Part shown: piece after piece, positions 9,622 to 16,726 of the stretch
How positions within the stretch are numbered: the first letter of the stretch is position 1
Layout: each line of letters starts with the position of its first letter
Assembly (NCBI GenBank): GCA_966250375.1
Contig: CBINHE010000055.1
Coordinates: 1 to 28,362 of the forward strand
Source: CAMLDH01 sp966250375
Lineage (GTDB): Bacteria; Pseudomonadota; Gammaproteobacteria; Burkholderiales; Burkholderiaceae_D
Direction of reading: 5' to 3'
DNA length: 28,362 nt
Program-made: the position numbers and the translations under genes
The notes under the pieces: model-generated
What the model was told of the DNA's origin: nothing
The model's database searches: none
What the model saw: only the letters and a program-made list of their open reading frames with translations

Positions 9622-10068
9622 ATGCATCGATTATTGTTTGGAGTGATGGCCGCAACCTTATTGCATTCTTTAACTGCTTTGGCGCAAGATGTATCGCCGG
9701 TTGGTCTGTGGAAGCACACTGATGACCGGACCGGCAAGCCGAAAGCATTAATCCGCATTACGGAAGGCCAAGGTGAGTTCAAGGGAAAGATCGAGAAACT
9801 GTTCCTCGACGGAGACGGTGAACAAAATCCGAAATGCGATAAATGCGAGGGCCCCCAAAAAAATCAGCCGATCATTGGCATGACCATCCTGTCAGGCATG
9901 AAGCAGGAGGGCAAGGAATACAATGGCGGCCAGATTCTCGACCCAAACAATGGCAAAACCTACAAAAGCAAAATGTCGCTGGTTGACGGCGGCAAAAAGC
10001 TTAGCGTGCGTGGTTACATCGGAGTGCCGGTGCTGGGGCGAACCCAGATCTGGATACGCGAAGAATAG
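9622..10068 (+). CDS. Secreted DUF2147 domain protein
   Basis: The 148-residue protein begins with a typical signal peptide, MHRLLFGVMAATLLHSLTALA, with cleavage expected before QD. The mature part has the DUF2147 pattern: GLWKHTDDRTGKPKALIRI near its start, a G-x-F-KGKIEKLF stretch, a CDKC pair, GGQILDPNNGKTYKSK, and a RGYIGVPVLGRTQIWIR ending. The family has a lipocalin-like fold and no proven function. The start at 9622 is preferred over upstream in-frame ATGs because AAGGA lies 6 bases before it and the signal peptide begins there. It follows valS by 49 bases, may be read with it, and ends at a strong terminator. Confidence 0.88.
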   Translation: MHRLLFGVMAATLLHSLTALAQDVSPVGLWKHTDDRTGKPKALIRITEGQGEFKGKIEKLFLDGDGEQNPKCDKCEGPQKNQPIIGMTILSGMKQEGKEYNGGQILDPNNGKTYKSKMSLVDGGKKLSVRGYIGVPVLGRTQIWIREE

Positions 10069-10086
10069 GAACGTGAACCGCTAACG

Positions 10087-10120
10087 AAAAGGCCCCGGAA
10101 GTTTTCTTCCGGGGCCTTTT
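10087..10120. terminator. Strong bidirectional intrinsic terminator
   Basis: AAAAGGCCCCGGAAG and CTTCCGGGGCCTTTT form a perfect inverted repeat with a 4-base TTTT loop, flanked by A and T runs. It lies 18 bases after the DUF2147 stop codon. Confidence 0.93.
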
Positions 10121-10174
10121 ACTTGGTGCGTCTAGAAACGGATTCAAATCACTGTAGGGGTGAGCAGGGAATTC

Positions 10175-10331
10175 GGATCGCATGCGATCCGCCTGAGTAA
10201 CGGTATTGCCTTGCAAGGCAATACTCCTTTCCCACGCCTGCGCAACGGTGTCGCCTTGCAAGGCGACACTCCTTTGATCCGCCTGCGGAACGACACAGGC
10301 TTGCAAGCCTGTGCGCGCCTTGCAAGGGCGC
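10175..10331. repeat. Array of perfect palindromes with compensating changes
   Basis: Consecutive palindromes lie at 10175-10190 (GGATCGCATGCGATCC), 10203-10224, 10248-10269 and 10294-10313. The centres of the last three are exactly 45 bases apart, and an imperfect fifth follows at about 10315-10331. The 10203 and 10248 units share the core CCTTGCAAGG and differ at two positions in one arm, with the matching complementary changes in the other arm. The linkers repeat CGCCTG and ACTCCTTT. It is non-coding in my view. Confidence 0.85.
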
Positions 10332-10400
10332 CCCGCGCACAGATACCGTCGCAAGAGCACCGGTTGCGCCCCACCTTACATCGGAGCGCAAACCGCTCCA
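10327..10400. repeat. Dispersed palindromic element, copy 2 (partial)
   Basis: The stretch GATACCGTCGCAAGAGCACCGG, followed by CTTACATCGGAGCGCAAACC, matches the reverse complement of copy 1 and the forward strand of copy 3. Its left end merges with the palindrome array. No gene end abuts this copy. Confidence 0.7.
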
Positions 10401-10469
10401 ATCCCCCCCCGTTCGCACCCAGCCACTCGTGGGCTTGCCGCGCCTACTTCGTTAACTTTTCCGGGAAAT

Positions 10470-10497
10470 GGAACTCGGCATCGCCTTTTGCTACTTA
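10470..10497 (+). promoter_or_regulatory. hrp box (HrpL-type promoter) of the ShET2/EspL2-like gene
   Basis: GGAACT, 15 bases, CTACTTA. It lies 115 bases before the ATG at 10613 with no other gene between. It differs from the HrpL consensus at the last base of the -35 half and at one base of CCAC. Confidence 0.78.
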
Positions 10498-10612
10498 TCG
10501 TTGGATGAATAGTCGCTGCATGGGCGGCGGCAATCCGGTTTCATCATATGAGAAGGAGCGGCATTGCGTCTGAACTCCTTGTTAACGCATTCATTTTTAC
10601 AAAAGGATTCTT

Positions 10613-12766
10613 ATGCTTTCTCGTTCCGTAACGTCCGTAGGCTCGGCAAATAATGTCCCCTCTTTTGATCCCAAGGAATCATCCAGGCAGACTGCCATCA
10701 ACAAGGCCATGGATGCCATTGAGCGTGATGGTGTGCATGCAGTGAAAGAAACGCTGCCGTCCCTGCAGGCAGACCTCTCCGGCGAAAAAAATGCCTTCCA
10801 CGAAGCCATTCTGACTTTACTGGACGATGTTGATCGGTATTCCTCCTCCAGCCAGATTCGGCAAGCACTGATCGAGCAGGCGCTTAAGCAACAAGGCTTC
10901 GATCTCAATGCGCCTGACAAGGAAGGCCGGAGCGCGCTCGACCTTGCGATCTGGCACGAGGATGCGGGATTGGTGCGTTGTTTACTGAGCAAGGGGGCGA
11001 ATCCGGAGCAGGCGCGCATTCCGCCCTCGGCCAAGATGCGCGCAGTGCTGATCTCCGTGCGGTGGCAAACCCAGCTTTATGCAAATCACAATCAACAGGG
11101 CCAACAGCGGTGGAGCGATCTTGACCGCGCCATTCGAAATGGCAAACACGACGACGCCCAAACCTTGTTGGACCGCGAGGCGAAAGGGCGCAACACGCGC
11201 ACCGTCTGGCTCGATGCAATAAGACAGAATCGATGCGATATCTTGCGCGGTTTGCTGATTTTACGCCCGCAGGATATGTTGACGATACTGGCCAGGCCTC
11301 GGCAACCCTCAATGTGGCAGCAAGCGTGGGCGCTCGCCACAGGCGCGGAGCCAATGCCGCAATATCCGTCACCCTTGGAAAAAGCGCTCGCGCTCAAGGA
11401 TGCGGGATTATCCACAGTGCTCAAAGAATTTCCTTACCTATCTCTGAAGCCGGGGGCGCCAAAAAACCTCAACGGCGCAGCGGACTTCGGCAACTTTCAG
11501 GGCAAGATCGTCTGCCGGCACCTGGCGACCTACCAGCAAGAGGAGCAGGCGCGGGATCCGCATATCAAATTCAGCTACGATAAATTCCAAAGCGCGAGGG
11601 AAATCAAAAGCAATGTGAAGCCCGACAGTCAGCAGAAATATCTGGCTCTGAAGGCGCAGGCGTCGGAAACGCACCTGATCGACAACGCAAAGTTCGGGCA
11701 GTTTCTCTCTGGCCAGTTTGCCGGGATGGAAGAGGCGATGGAAAAGGGACGCAATCCGACCAGGCTGATGCTGCTTGAGTCGACCAACCACGCGATGAAT
11801 CTCGGGTTGAGGATCAAAGAGGACAAGGAGGGTAAGAGATCCTATGTGGTGAAGTTCTTCGATCCGAATACCACTACGAATGGCACGCGCAGCAAAGCGG
11901 GCAGTTTGCGAACCTTTGAAAGGCAGACGATGGCATCCTATGTCGAGACGGACGACAGGCTGCATAGTTACTTTCCCGAAGCCAATGGCATGTCAACCAT
12001 TTTTGTTCGCTCCGAGCGCCAGAAGGATGCCCAGGCAAGCACAACAGCATCCCCAAGCTCCGCTGCCGGAAGGACACTAACGACGTGCATCCAGATCGAG
12101 AGGGTCGACCCAACTGCTGTATGGCATTTGATGGCAAACGGTTTTGCTGGAAACCTGAGGCAATTGCGTCCCCTGCTGGAAAAACTGCCAGAGAAGCAAC
12201 AGATCAAGCTACTTCAAGGAAAAAATCCTCAAGGGGTTTCTGCGCTCTTTACAGCCATGCAGGAAGGACATGGAGAAGCAATCAGGTCGTTTGGCGAGCT
12301 GCTGGGGCTCATACCGGAGAATCGTCGCATCGAACTCATTGCGGCAACGAACATGGGTATCCCGGCACTCTACGGAGCGATCATCCATGGGCATGGAGAT
12401 GCGGTCAAGGCATATGGCGAATTGTTGGCCTTGATACCGGAGAATCAGCGTATCGAACTCATTGCCTTTAAAAAGCTTAATTTTGCGGCGGCAGCTGTCT
12501 TAGCCATGTTCCCCCCACTCTCCAAGGCCATCGAAAATGGATATACGGAGGCGGTCGACGAGTATTGCGAACTATTGGCATCGGTACCGGAAGAGGAACG
12601 TATCAAGCAGATTAGTGCCGGTGCTCCCGCACTTCGTTTTGCTATGGAAAAGGGATATACAGAGACGGTCAAGGTGTATATCAGACGGCTAAATTTGATA
12701 CCGGAACAGAGGCGCGAAGAATTAATTGCCGCAAACGCCTCGATACTTCGTGAGCTTACTTCGTGA
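10613..12766 (+). CDS. ShET2/EspL2-family type III effector, putative cysteine protease with ankyrin-like repeats
   Basis: The 717-residue protein has three parts. Residues 1-280 contain ankyrin-like helices (for example 104-130 with GRSALDLAIWHEDAGLVRCL). Residues about 285-495 match the ShET2/EspL pattern: FGNFQGKIVCRHLA with C301, STNHAMNLGLRIK with H393, and YVVKFFDPNTT with D417. The spacing of 92 and 24 residues is close to the Cys-His-Asp triad of EspL, which cleaves RHIM proteins in host cells. Residues about 535-705 hold at least four repeats of about 43 residues of the form PALxxAIxxGHxEAVxxYGELLxLIPExxRIELIA. The serine-rich first 30 residues suit a secretion signal. AAGGA lies 5 bases before the ATG, and an hrp box lies upstream. 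The protease activity is inferred, not shown. Confidence 0.75.
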   Translation: MLSRSVTSVGSANNVPSFDPKESSRQTAINKAMDAIERDGVHAVKETLPSLQADLSGEKNAFHEAILTLLDDVDRYSSSSQIRQALIEQALKQQGFDLNAPDKEGRSALDLAIWHEDAGLVRCLLSKGANPEQARIPPSAKMRAVLISVRWQTQLYANHNQQGQQRWSDLDRAIRNGKHDDAQTLLDREAKGRNTRTVWLDAIRQNRCDILRGLLILRPQDMLTILARPRQPSMWQQAWALATGAEPMPQYPSPLEKALALKDAGLSTVLKEFPYLSLKPGAPKNLNGAADFGNFQGKIVCRHLATYQQEEQARDPHIKFSYDKFQSAREIKSNVKPDSQQKYLALKAQASETHLIDNAKFGQFLSGQFAGMEEAMEKGRNPTRLMLLESTNHAMNLGLRIKEDKEGKRSYVVKFFDPNTTTNGTRSKAGSLRTFERQTMASYVETDDRLHSYFPEANGMSTIFVRSERQKDAQASTTASPSSAAGRTLTTCIQIERVDPTAVWHLMANGFAGNLRQLRPLLEKLPEKQQIKLLQGKNPQGVSALFTAMQEGHGEAIRSFGELLGLIPENRRIELIAATNMGIPALYGAIIHGHGDAVKAYGELLALIPENQRIELIAFKKLNFAAAAVLAMFPPLSKAIENGYTEAVDEYCELLASVPEEERIKQISAGAPALRFAMEKGYTETVKVYIRRLNLIPEQRREELIAANASILRELTS

Positions 12767-12850
12767 CGAGATCAAAAGCCCACCATGGTATTAAACGACC
12801 GTAGTAGAGGGAAGATGCTTGATAACAATGATGGCCATTCGACGTTTTTT

Positions 12851-12911
12851 GTGGGAGCTGGCCTTGTCCGCGATAGTCGGCGCACCAATCGCGGACAAGC
12901 CCCGCTCCTAC
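12851..12911. repeat. REP-like palindromic element
   Basis: GTGGGAGCTGGCCTTGTCCG and its inverted partner CGGACAAGCCCCGCTCCTAC form arms of about 24 bases with three mismatches around a short loop. This is the typical GTAGGAGCGGG...CCGCGAT form of REP sequences. It lies 85 bases after the effector stop codon and may end its transcript. A related fragment lies at about 15146-15300. Confidence 0.75.
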
Positions 12912-12939
12912 CAACTCACCATTTCTTTTGCATGACTAT

Positions 12940-13265
12940 TTAGCTCATCTTGCTGGTAGGGGCAGCCCCGCTTTTTTTGCAGGGATTCTCGTTGGTCGCC
13001 GTGCCGTTCTTATCGTGGCCGAGATGGTCGTGCATCTCGGCCTCCAGCGCACGCTCGACGAGCATCCTGGTCAATTGCTTGAGCAGGCCGTTTTCGCCGA
13101 TCAGGTCTTCCGGTTTCTGGTAATTGGCAAGCAGGCTGTAGGTCAGCTTGACCAGTTCAGGATCGGGCTTGGCCCGCTTGGTGCGCTTTGGTACGGTCAT
13201 GGTTTCTCGTTGAGGGTGGCAGTGGCCTACCAAATGACCGTTTATACAAAACTAGTTATACCCTC
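12940..13265 (-). mobile_element. IS256-type element remnant 1 (terminal end plus transposase N-terminus)
   Basis: From the IS end at 13265 (reading GAGGGTATAAC inward) the minus strand holds a short leader, then ATG at 13200 and about 60 codons of an IS256-family (Mutator) transposase. It begins MTVPKRTKRAKP and includes the family block LLKQLTRMLVERALEAEMHDHLGH. Homology to the usual sequence ends after NGTATNEN, near 12990, and the frame stops at 12940. The remaining transposase, about 320 residues including the catalytic DDE residues, is missing. The end lies only 4 bases from the hrp box of the next gene. Confidence 0.85.
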
Positions 13266-13269
13266 CATT

Positions 13270-13297
13270 GGAACTGAATGCCCTTTGCCGCCACTCA
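13270..13297 (+). promoter_or_regulatory. hrp box (HrpL-type promoter) of the LRR protein gene
   Basis: GGAACT, 15 bases, CCACTCA, the closest match to the HrpL consensus together with the box at 271-298. It sits between the IS remnant and the ATG at 13378. A second GGAACT at 13299 has no CCAC partner. Confidence 0.85.
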
Positions 13298-13377
13298 TGG
13301 AACTTGGCAGCGTAGGAGCCGTCTTCCCGCGCTGCGCACTATCAAGCCTCCATTTAATTTTTTCGGCGAGAACGACC

Positions 13378-15081
13378 ATGAGAAGCCCTCCGCCATCAAC
13401 AGCAGCGACAGCGCACAATTCGCAAAATGCACTCCCGGACAATGCCGGCACATCCAACGCATCATCCGTTGCGCAACACATGCCCTCTCCGCCATCGGCA
13501 CCGGACCTGTTCCAGTCGGGGGTCCATTGGATGCAAAGGTTTAATCTTGACTTCAAAAAGCTATTTGGCCTTCTCCCGTTTTTGGATCAACTGGAAAGCA
13601 ATATGCGCGAAGCAGGCTGCTCTGAAGAATCAATCGCAAAGTTCAAAGAACTTTTTGCCAATCCCGCCCCCCAGAGCCTCTATGCGAAAAACATCCTGGC
13701 AGATTTGCAAGCGAATCGTTATGCACCTGAAAGCGTGGAACGTCATATCACACGAATGCATGATTTTCGGGAGAAATGTTATTCCCAACTGAACATTCAG
13801 GACCCTACTGCCAGGGATCTGGCCAATCTACAAACACTTGAACTGGATAACAAGCAGCTCGCCGACTTGCCTGGTGAAATCGGGCAATTGCCCAATCTAC
13901 TAACACTTAAGCTGCATAACAACCGGCTCACCACCTTGCCTGATGAAATCGCGCAACTGGCCAATCTAAAAACACTTAAGCTGCATAACAACCAGCTCGC
14001 CGCCTTGCCTGATGGAATCGGGAAAATGACCAATCTACAAACACTTTTCCTGGATAACAACCAGCTCACCACCTTGCCTGGTGGAATCGATAAACTGCCC
14101 AAACTACGCTGGCTTTGGCTGCGTAACAACCAATTCACCACCGTGCCCCGTGTATTGCTCGGTTTACCTGCAGGAACCACCATCGATTTACAAGACAACC
14201 CCTTGCCCGACGCAGAAATTATTGCGGTACGTGCGGAGATCCGCCAACGCAGCGCAAGGGGAAAAGCAGTGCCGCAACTTATCCTGCGCGCTATAGATGA
14301 TGCCCTCCGGGTGGCTGCTGCTGAGCGCATGGATGTCCATCAGCAGCCCCTCACGAACGCCTTCAAGCGGCGGCTCGACGAACTGGCTAACCAATTCCCC
14401 GTCAACCTGAAAGGCTCCACTGCGCAACAGCGTGCTGAAATGAAGACCATCGAGAAGCGCTTGTTTGACACTTTTGAGCACCATGCCGCGCACCATCCCC
14501 GCTATCCTGTCGCCCTCGATGTCGCTCGGACCATGTTCGAGAAAGGCTATAAGCCGAGTAAGAAGTACGTCAATAATTTCCGCTACTCGTCAGGCCACGT
14601 GCTCTCTTACGTCGTTCTTGCGATGGAAGCGCAATGGGCACGCACACCTGACGCCCAACGCGACCAAGCACGAGAGAATGGCTTGAACATTCTCATCGGC
14701 CTCCTCGCTAACGGCAAGAATTTCTGCGATACCCGTCATATCGAAGAAGTCTTGCAAATGATCGGCATGCCCCTGTCACAATATGCTCAAGACAATCCTG
14801 ACATCATCGGCGCGACTCCTGTTGGACTCACCACTGAACAAATCCGTGATGCCACGTTCCCGGTAGCGAAGCGCACCTTGCACGACATCGCGCAGCAGGC
14901 CCCCGATTTGGCAGACGATGCTTTGCAGAAGGCCTTCCGCACCGCGCTCACCCGCACCATGCATGCCGAGCATCCGAGAGTGACGCAAGCACAACTCAAC
15001 AATTACCTCGACACCAATATCCTGCCGGTGTGGGATACGTTTAAGGAACTGGCGCTGGATGAGGAGGGCAATCCCGCCTAA
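13378..15081 (+). CDS. Leucine-rich-repeat protein, candidate type III effector
   Basis: The 567-residue protein has a serine/proline/asparagine-rich N-terminus (1-42) with no signal peptide, then helices (43-147). Five leucine-rich repeats of 23 residues follow (about 148-262; LxxLxLxxNxLxxLPxxIxxLxN). The C-terminal part is helical, about 300 residues long, and I do not recognise it. It holds GYKPSKKYVNNFRYSSGH (390-407) and NGKNFCDTRHIEEVL (445-459). The layout recalls LRR-headed effectors such as IpaH or XopL, but the NEL ligase CxD motif is not evident. The frame is open further upstream to 12928, but that part is antisense to the IS remnant and upstream of the promoter, so I start at 13378. 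The ribosome-binding site is weak. Confidence 0.72.
   Translation: MRSPPPSTAATAHNSQNALPDNAGTSNASSVAQHMPSPPSAPDLFQSGVHWMQRFNLDFKKLFGLLPFLDQLESNMREAGCSEESIAKFKELFANPAPQSLYAKNILADLQANRYAPESVERHITRMHDFREKCYSQLNIQDPTARDLANLQTLELDNKQLADLPGEIGQLPNLLTLKLHNNRLTTLPDEIAQLANLKTLKLHNNQLAALPDGIGKMTNLQTLFLDNNQLTTLPGGIDKLPKLRWLWLRNNQFTTVPRVLLGLPAGTTIDLQDNPLPDAEIIAVRAEIRQRSARGKAVPQLILRAIDDALRVAAAERMDVHQQPLTNAFKRRLDELANQFPVNLKGSTAQQRAEMKTIEKRLFDTFEHHAAHHPRYPVALDVARTMFEKGYKPSKKYVNNFRYSSGHVLSYVVLAMEAQWARTPDAQRDQARENGLNILIGLLANGKNFCDTRHIEEVLQMIGMPLSQYAQDNPDIIGATPVGLTTEQIRDATFPVAKRTLHDIAQQAPDLADDALQKAFRTALTRTMHAEHPRVTQAQLNNYLDTNILPVWDTFKELALDEEGNPA
13828..14128 (+). repeat. 69-bp tandem repeats encoding the LRRs
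   Basis: The repeats share near-identical DNA such as AATCTA(C/A)(A/T)AACACTT, CTGCATAACAACC and CACCTTGCCTG every 69 bases. The likeness at DNA level points to recent expansion by recombination rather than old protein-level repeats. Confidence 0.85.
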
Positions 15082-15136
15082 GCGCTAACCAAATTTCCCA
15101 CTCCATAAGTAATCGGGCAAAATCAATTGTGATTTC

Positions 15137-15300
15137 TACACGGTATTTTTTGCAGGAGCGGGCCTCCCTTGCGGGGCGCATTTGCGCCGGGCGGCGATCC
15201 GCTTGCAAGCGCAAACCGTTCCGCAGGCGTGTGGCAGGCCGCACGAATTGCCTGCGCCACCCCGCGATAGGTGTTGGCACATGCAAGCTATCGCGGGCTT
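15137..15300. repeat. REP-like palindromic sequences
   Basis: The stretch begins GCAGGAGCGGGCC and contains the perfect inverted repeat CCCGCGATAG (15261-15270) and CTATCGCGGG (15288-15297), plus smaller palindromes such as GCTTGCAAGC. It abuts or overlaps the inner end of IS remnant 2. No gene is seen here. Confidence 0.65.
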
Positions 15301-15395
15301 GGCCCGCTTGGTGCGCTTTGGTACGGTCATGATTTCTCCTTGAGGGTGGCAGTGTCCTGCCAAATGACCGTTTACACAAAACTATTTATACCCTC
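15296..15395 (-). mobile_element. IS256-type element remnant 2 (terminal end only)
   Basis: About 100 bases match IS remnant 1 closely, from the IS end at 15395 through the leader and ATG to codon 12 (MTVPKRTKRAKP). The sequence then passes abruptly into REP-like DNA. It has the same orientation as remnant 1, so the LRR effector gene lies between two direct copies of one IS end. Confidence 0.8.
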
Positions 15396-15401
15396 GGCAT
15401 G

Positions 15402-16361
15402 CTATTCACGCTGGAACAATAAGGTATCGGTCACTTCCCCATTTTTTTTCTGTCTGAAGATAACCTCATCCATCAGGACTCCTGCTTTTTCGATCAAGGC
15501 CGCGATATTTTTCAACTGCTGCTCAGTTCGCACTCCCTCCCTGCCATATCGCCCGGATTTATTAATCAGTACGAGTCGCTTTTTCTCCGGATTTTCAGGA
15601 TCATGGCGAGGGTGGTCTTTTTCGTACGGCATCATTGAGATCTCTCCAGACATCCTCAATTGTTGGGCGCCATTGAGGGCTACGTGCCCCAGAAAGGCTC
15701 CTATGGGTTTGCCGTATTTATCTGTCGCATCAAGCACCTGTGTTTCTGGCGCACCTATAAACTGTCCGACGAGATCCATGCCGAATACAAGAGGACGCCC
15801 TCCATTCCTGACACTTTCTATTGCTTTAATCAACTCAGTTGAAATGCCTTTATTTTCAGCAATAAAGAATCGCGCTTCATTCACCCTCACCTTCCCGGTG
15901 GAGGCGTTGCCTTCGCGCTCGAATAGCTTGATGGGCGGTTCCCCGTTTTTTATGCGCGGAAATTCGGGTGTCCCGAACTTCAGTGTCTTTGACTCTTTTC
16001 CGGTTTTTGACGCCATCAGATGAAGCATCTCAGGATTGAATGGGAGCGACTTCACCGAGCCCGTCGGATTGCCGTTCCATGATGCACTTCGTTGTAGCAG
16101 CGGGACATGATTGGCTGCAGCCGGCGCGTCTTGTGTTGCTGATTCATGCAATGAAGCTCTCCAGCTTGAATTGCCCTGCCCAGACAAGACTGGATTACGA
16201 GATTGGCGTCCTTGAGCGTAAACCGGGTGCGTGCTTCGGTTGGCAGACGTTGCTGGCAAGGGTGGCGCGATTTGAGAATTGTTCGTGTTGACAGGCTGAG
16301 ATTGAGACTCGGAACGGGGAGCGATGCATGGCAAACAACCGAGTTTGGTAATAGGACGCAT
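15402..16361 (-). CDS. Candidate type III effector with a C-terminal 'GH-SGE-SGRY' module
   Basis: This 319-residue protein of unrecognised family has a disordered, serine/asparagine/proline-rich N-terminal third (1-105) and no signal peptide, as usual for type III effectors. The C-terminal part (about 185-310) shares a module with the divergent neighbour: GHVALNGAQQLRMSGE at 225-240, LINKSGRYGRE at 265-275, then a helix ending IEKAGV and a basic strand. An hrp box lies 30 bases upstream of the ATG. The ribosome-binding site is weak. The TAG stop lies 6 bases from the end of IS remnant 2, so the insertion nearly reached the coding region. The effector role is inferred from promoter, N-terminus and neighbours. 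Confidence 0.68.
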   Translation of the reverse strand: MRPITKLGCLPCIAPRSESQSQPVNTNNSQIAPPLPATSANRSTHPVYAQGRQSRNPVLSGQGNSSWRASLHESATQDAPAAANHVPLLQRSASWNGNPTGSVKSLPFNPEMLHLMASKTGKESKTLKFGTPEFPRIKNGEPPIKLFEREGNASTGKVRVNEARFFIAENKGISTELIKAIESVRNGGRPLVFGMDLVGQFIGAPETQVLDATDKYGKPIGAFLGHVALNGAQQLRMSGEISMMPYEKDHPRHDPENPEKKRLVLINKSGRYGREGVRTEQQLKNIAALIEKAGVLMDEVIFRQKKNGEVTDTLLFQRE

Positions 16362-16391
16362 ATGGCATCTGTATTTTTTATGTAGATGTTA

Positions 16392-16419
16392 TGTGTGGCA
16401 GGCGGACTCGACAAGTTCC
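16392..16419 (-). promoter_or_regulatory. hrp box (HrpL-type promoter) of the 16361 leftward gene
   Basis: On the minus strand GGAACT, 15 bases, CCACACA. It ends 30 bases before the ATG at 16361, which gives a very short leader of about 25 bases. Confidence 0.82.
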
Positions 16420-16666
16420 ACTTCAGCTCGCCGATTTAGCGTTTTGTTGTATTTGCTTATTAAGTAGTCATGCTGGACGGCATCGTCAGCGACGCCCCCC
16501 CTTGGTACGATGAAGCGTTTGCAGGGACGGTCGCCATGTGTCTGCGCGCAATCTCGAAAGAAAGCGTGCACGCTGAACGCGGAAAGCATTTATTTCTGCT
16601 GAATAAATAAGGGAATTTTGATTATCGGCAGTCGGTCAGATTTTTAACGCAGTCCAATTGCAAAAT
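16420..16666. other. Shared regulatory gap of two divergent effectors
   Basis: These 250 bases separate two outward-facing hrp boxes. The DNA turns AT-rich at about 16585-16660. I see no credible gene; a 66-residue minus-strand frame at 16389-16589 overlaps the hrp box and has no family features. Confidence 0.6.
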
Positions 16667-16694
16667 GGAACTAGCCGCTTAATTTCGCTACTCA
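16667..16694 (+). promoter_or_regulatory. hrp box (HrpL-type promoter) of the 16727 gene
   Basis: GGAACT, 15 bases, CTACTCA, 32 bases before the ATG at 16727. It lies inside the longest open frame and shows that the start at 16658 cannot be the one used. Confidence 0.78.
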
Positions 16695-16726
16695 TTGATT
16701 GTTTTTACGAATTACGAAAGATGATC

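Noticed and set aside
10175..10331. CRISPR array
   Set aside because: The units are palindromes with short, similar linkers, there are no unique spacers of constant length, and no cas genes are present.
10144..10573. Small frames across the palindrome array
   Set aside because: They are produced by the repeats; the protein repetition follows the DNA palindromes and no start signals support them.
13298..13325. Second GGAACT close to the LRR gene
   Set aside because: No CCAC-type -10 half follows at 15 or 16 bases.
12928..13377. N-terminal extension of the LRR protein frame
   Set aside because: It is antisense to the IS256 remnant, reads through the IS end and lies mostly upstream of the hrp box, so it is not part of the protein.
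16389..16589. 66-residue minus-strand frame between the divergent effectors
   Set aside because: It overlaps the hrp box of the leftward effector and has no recognisable features.
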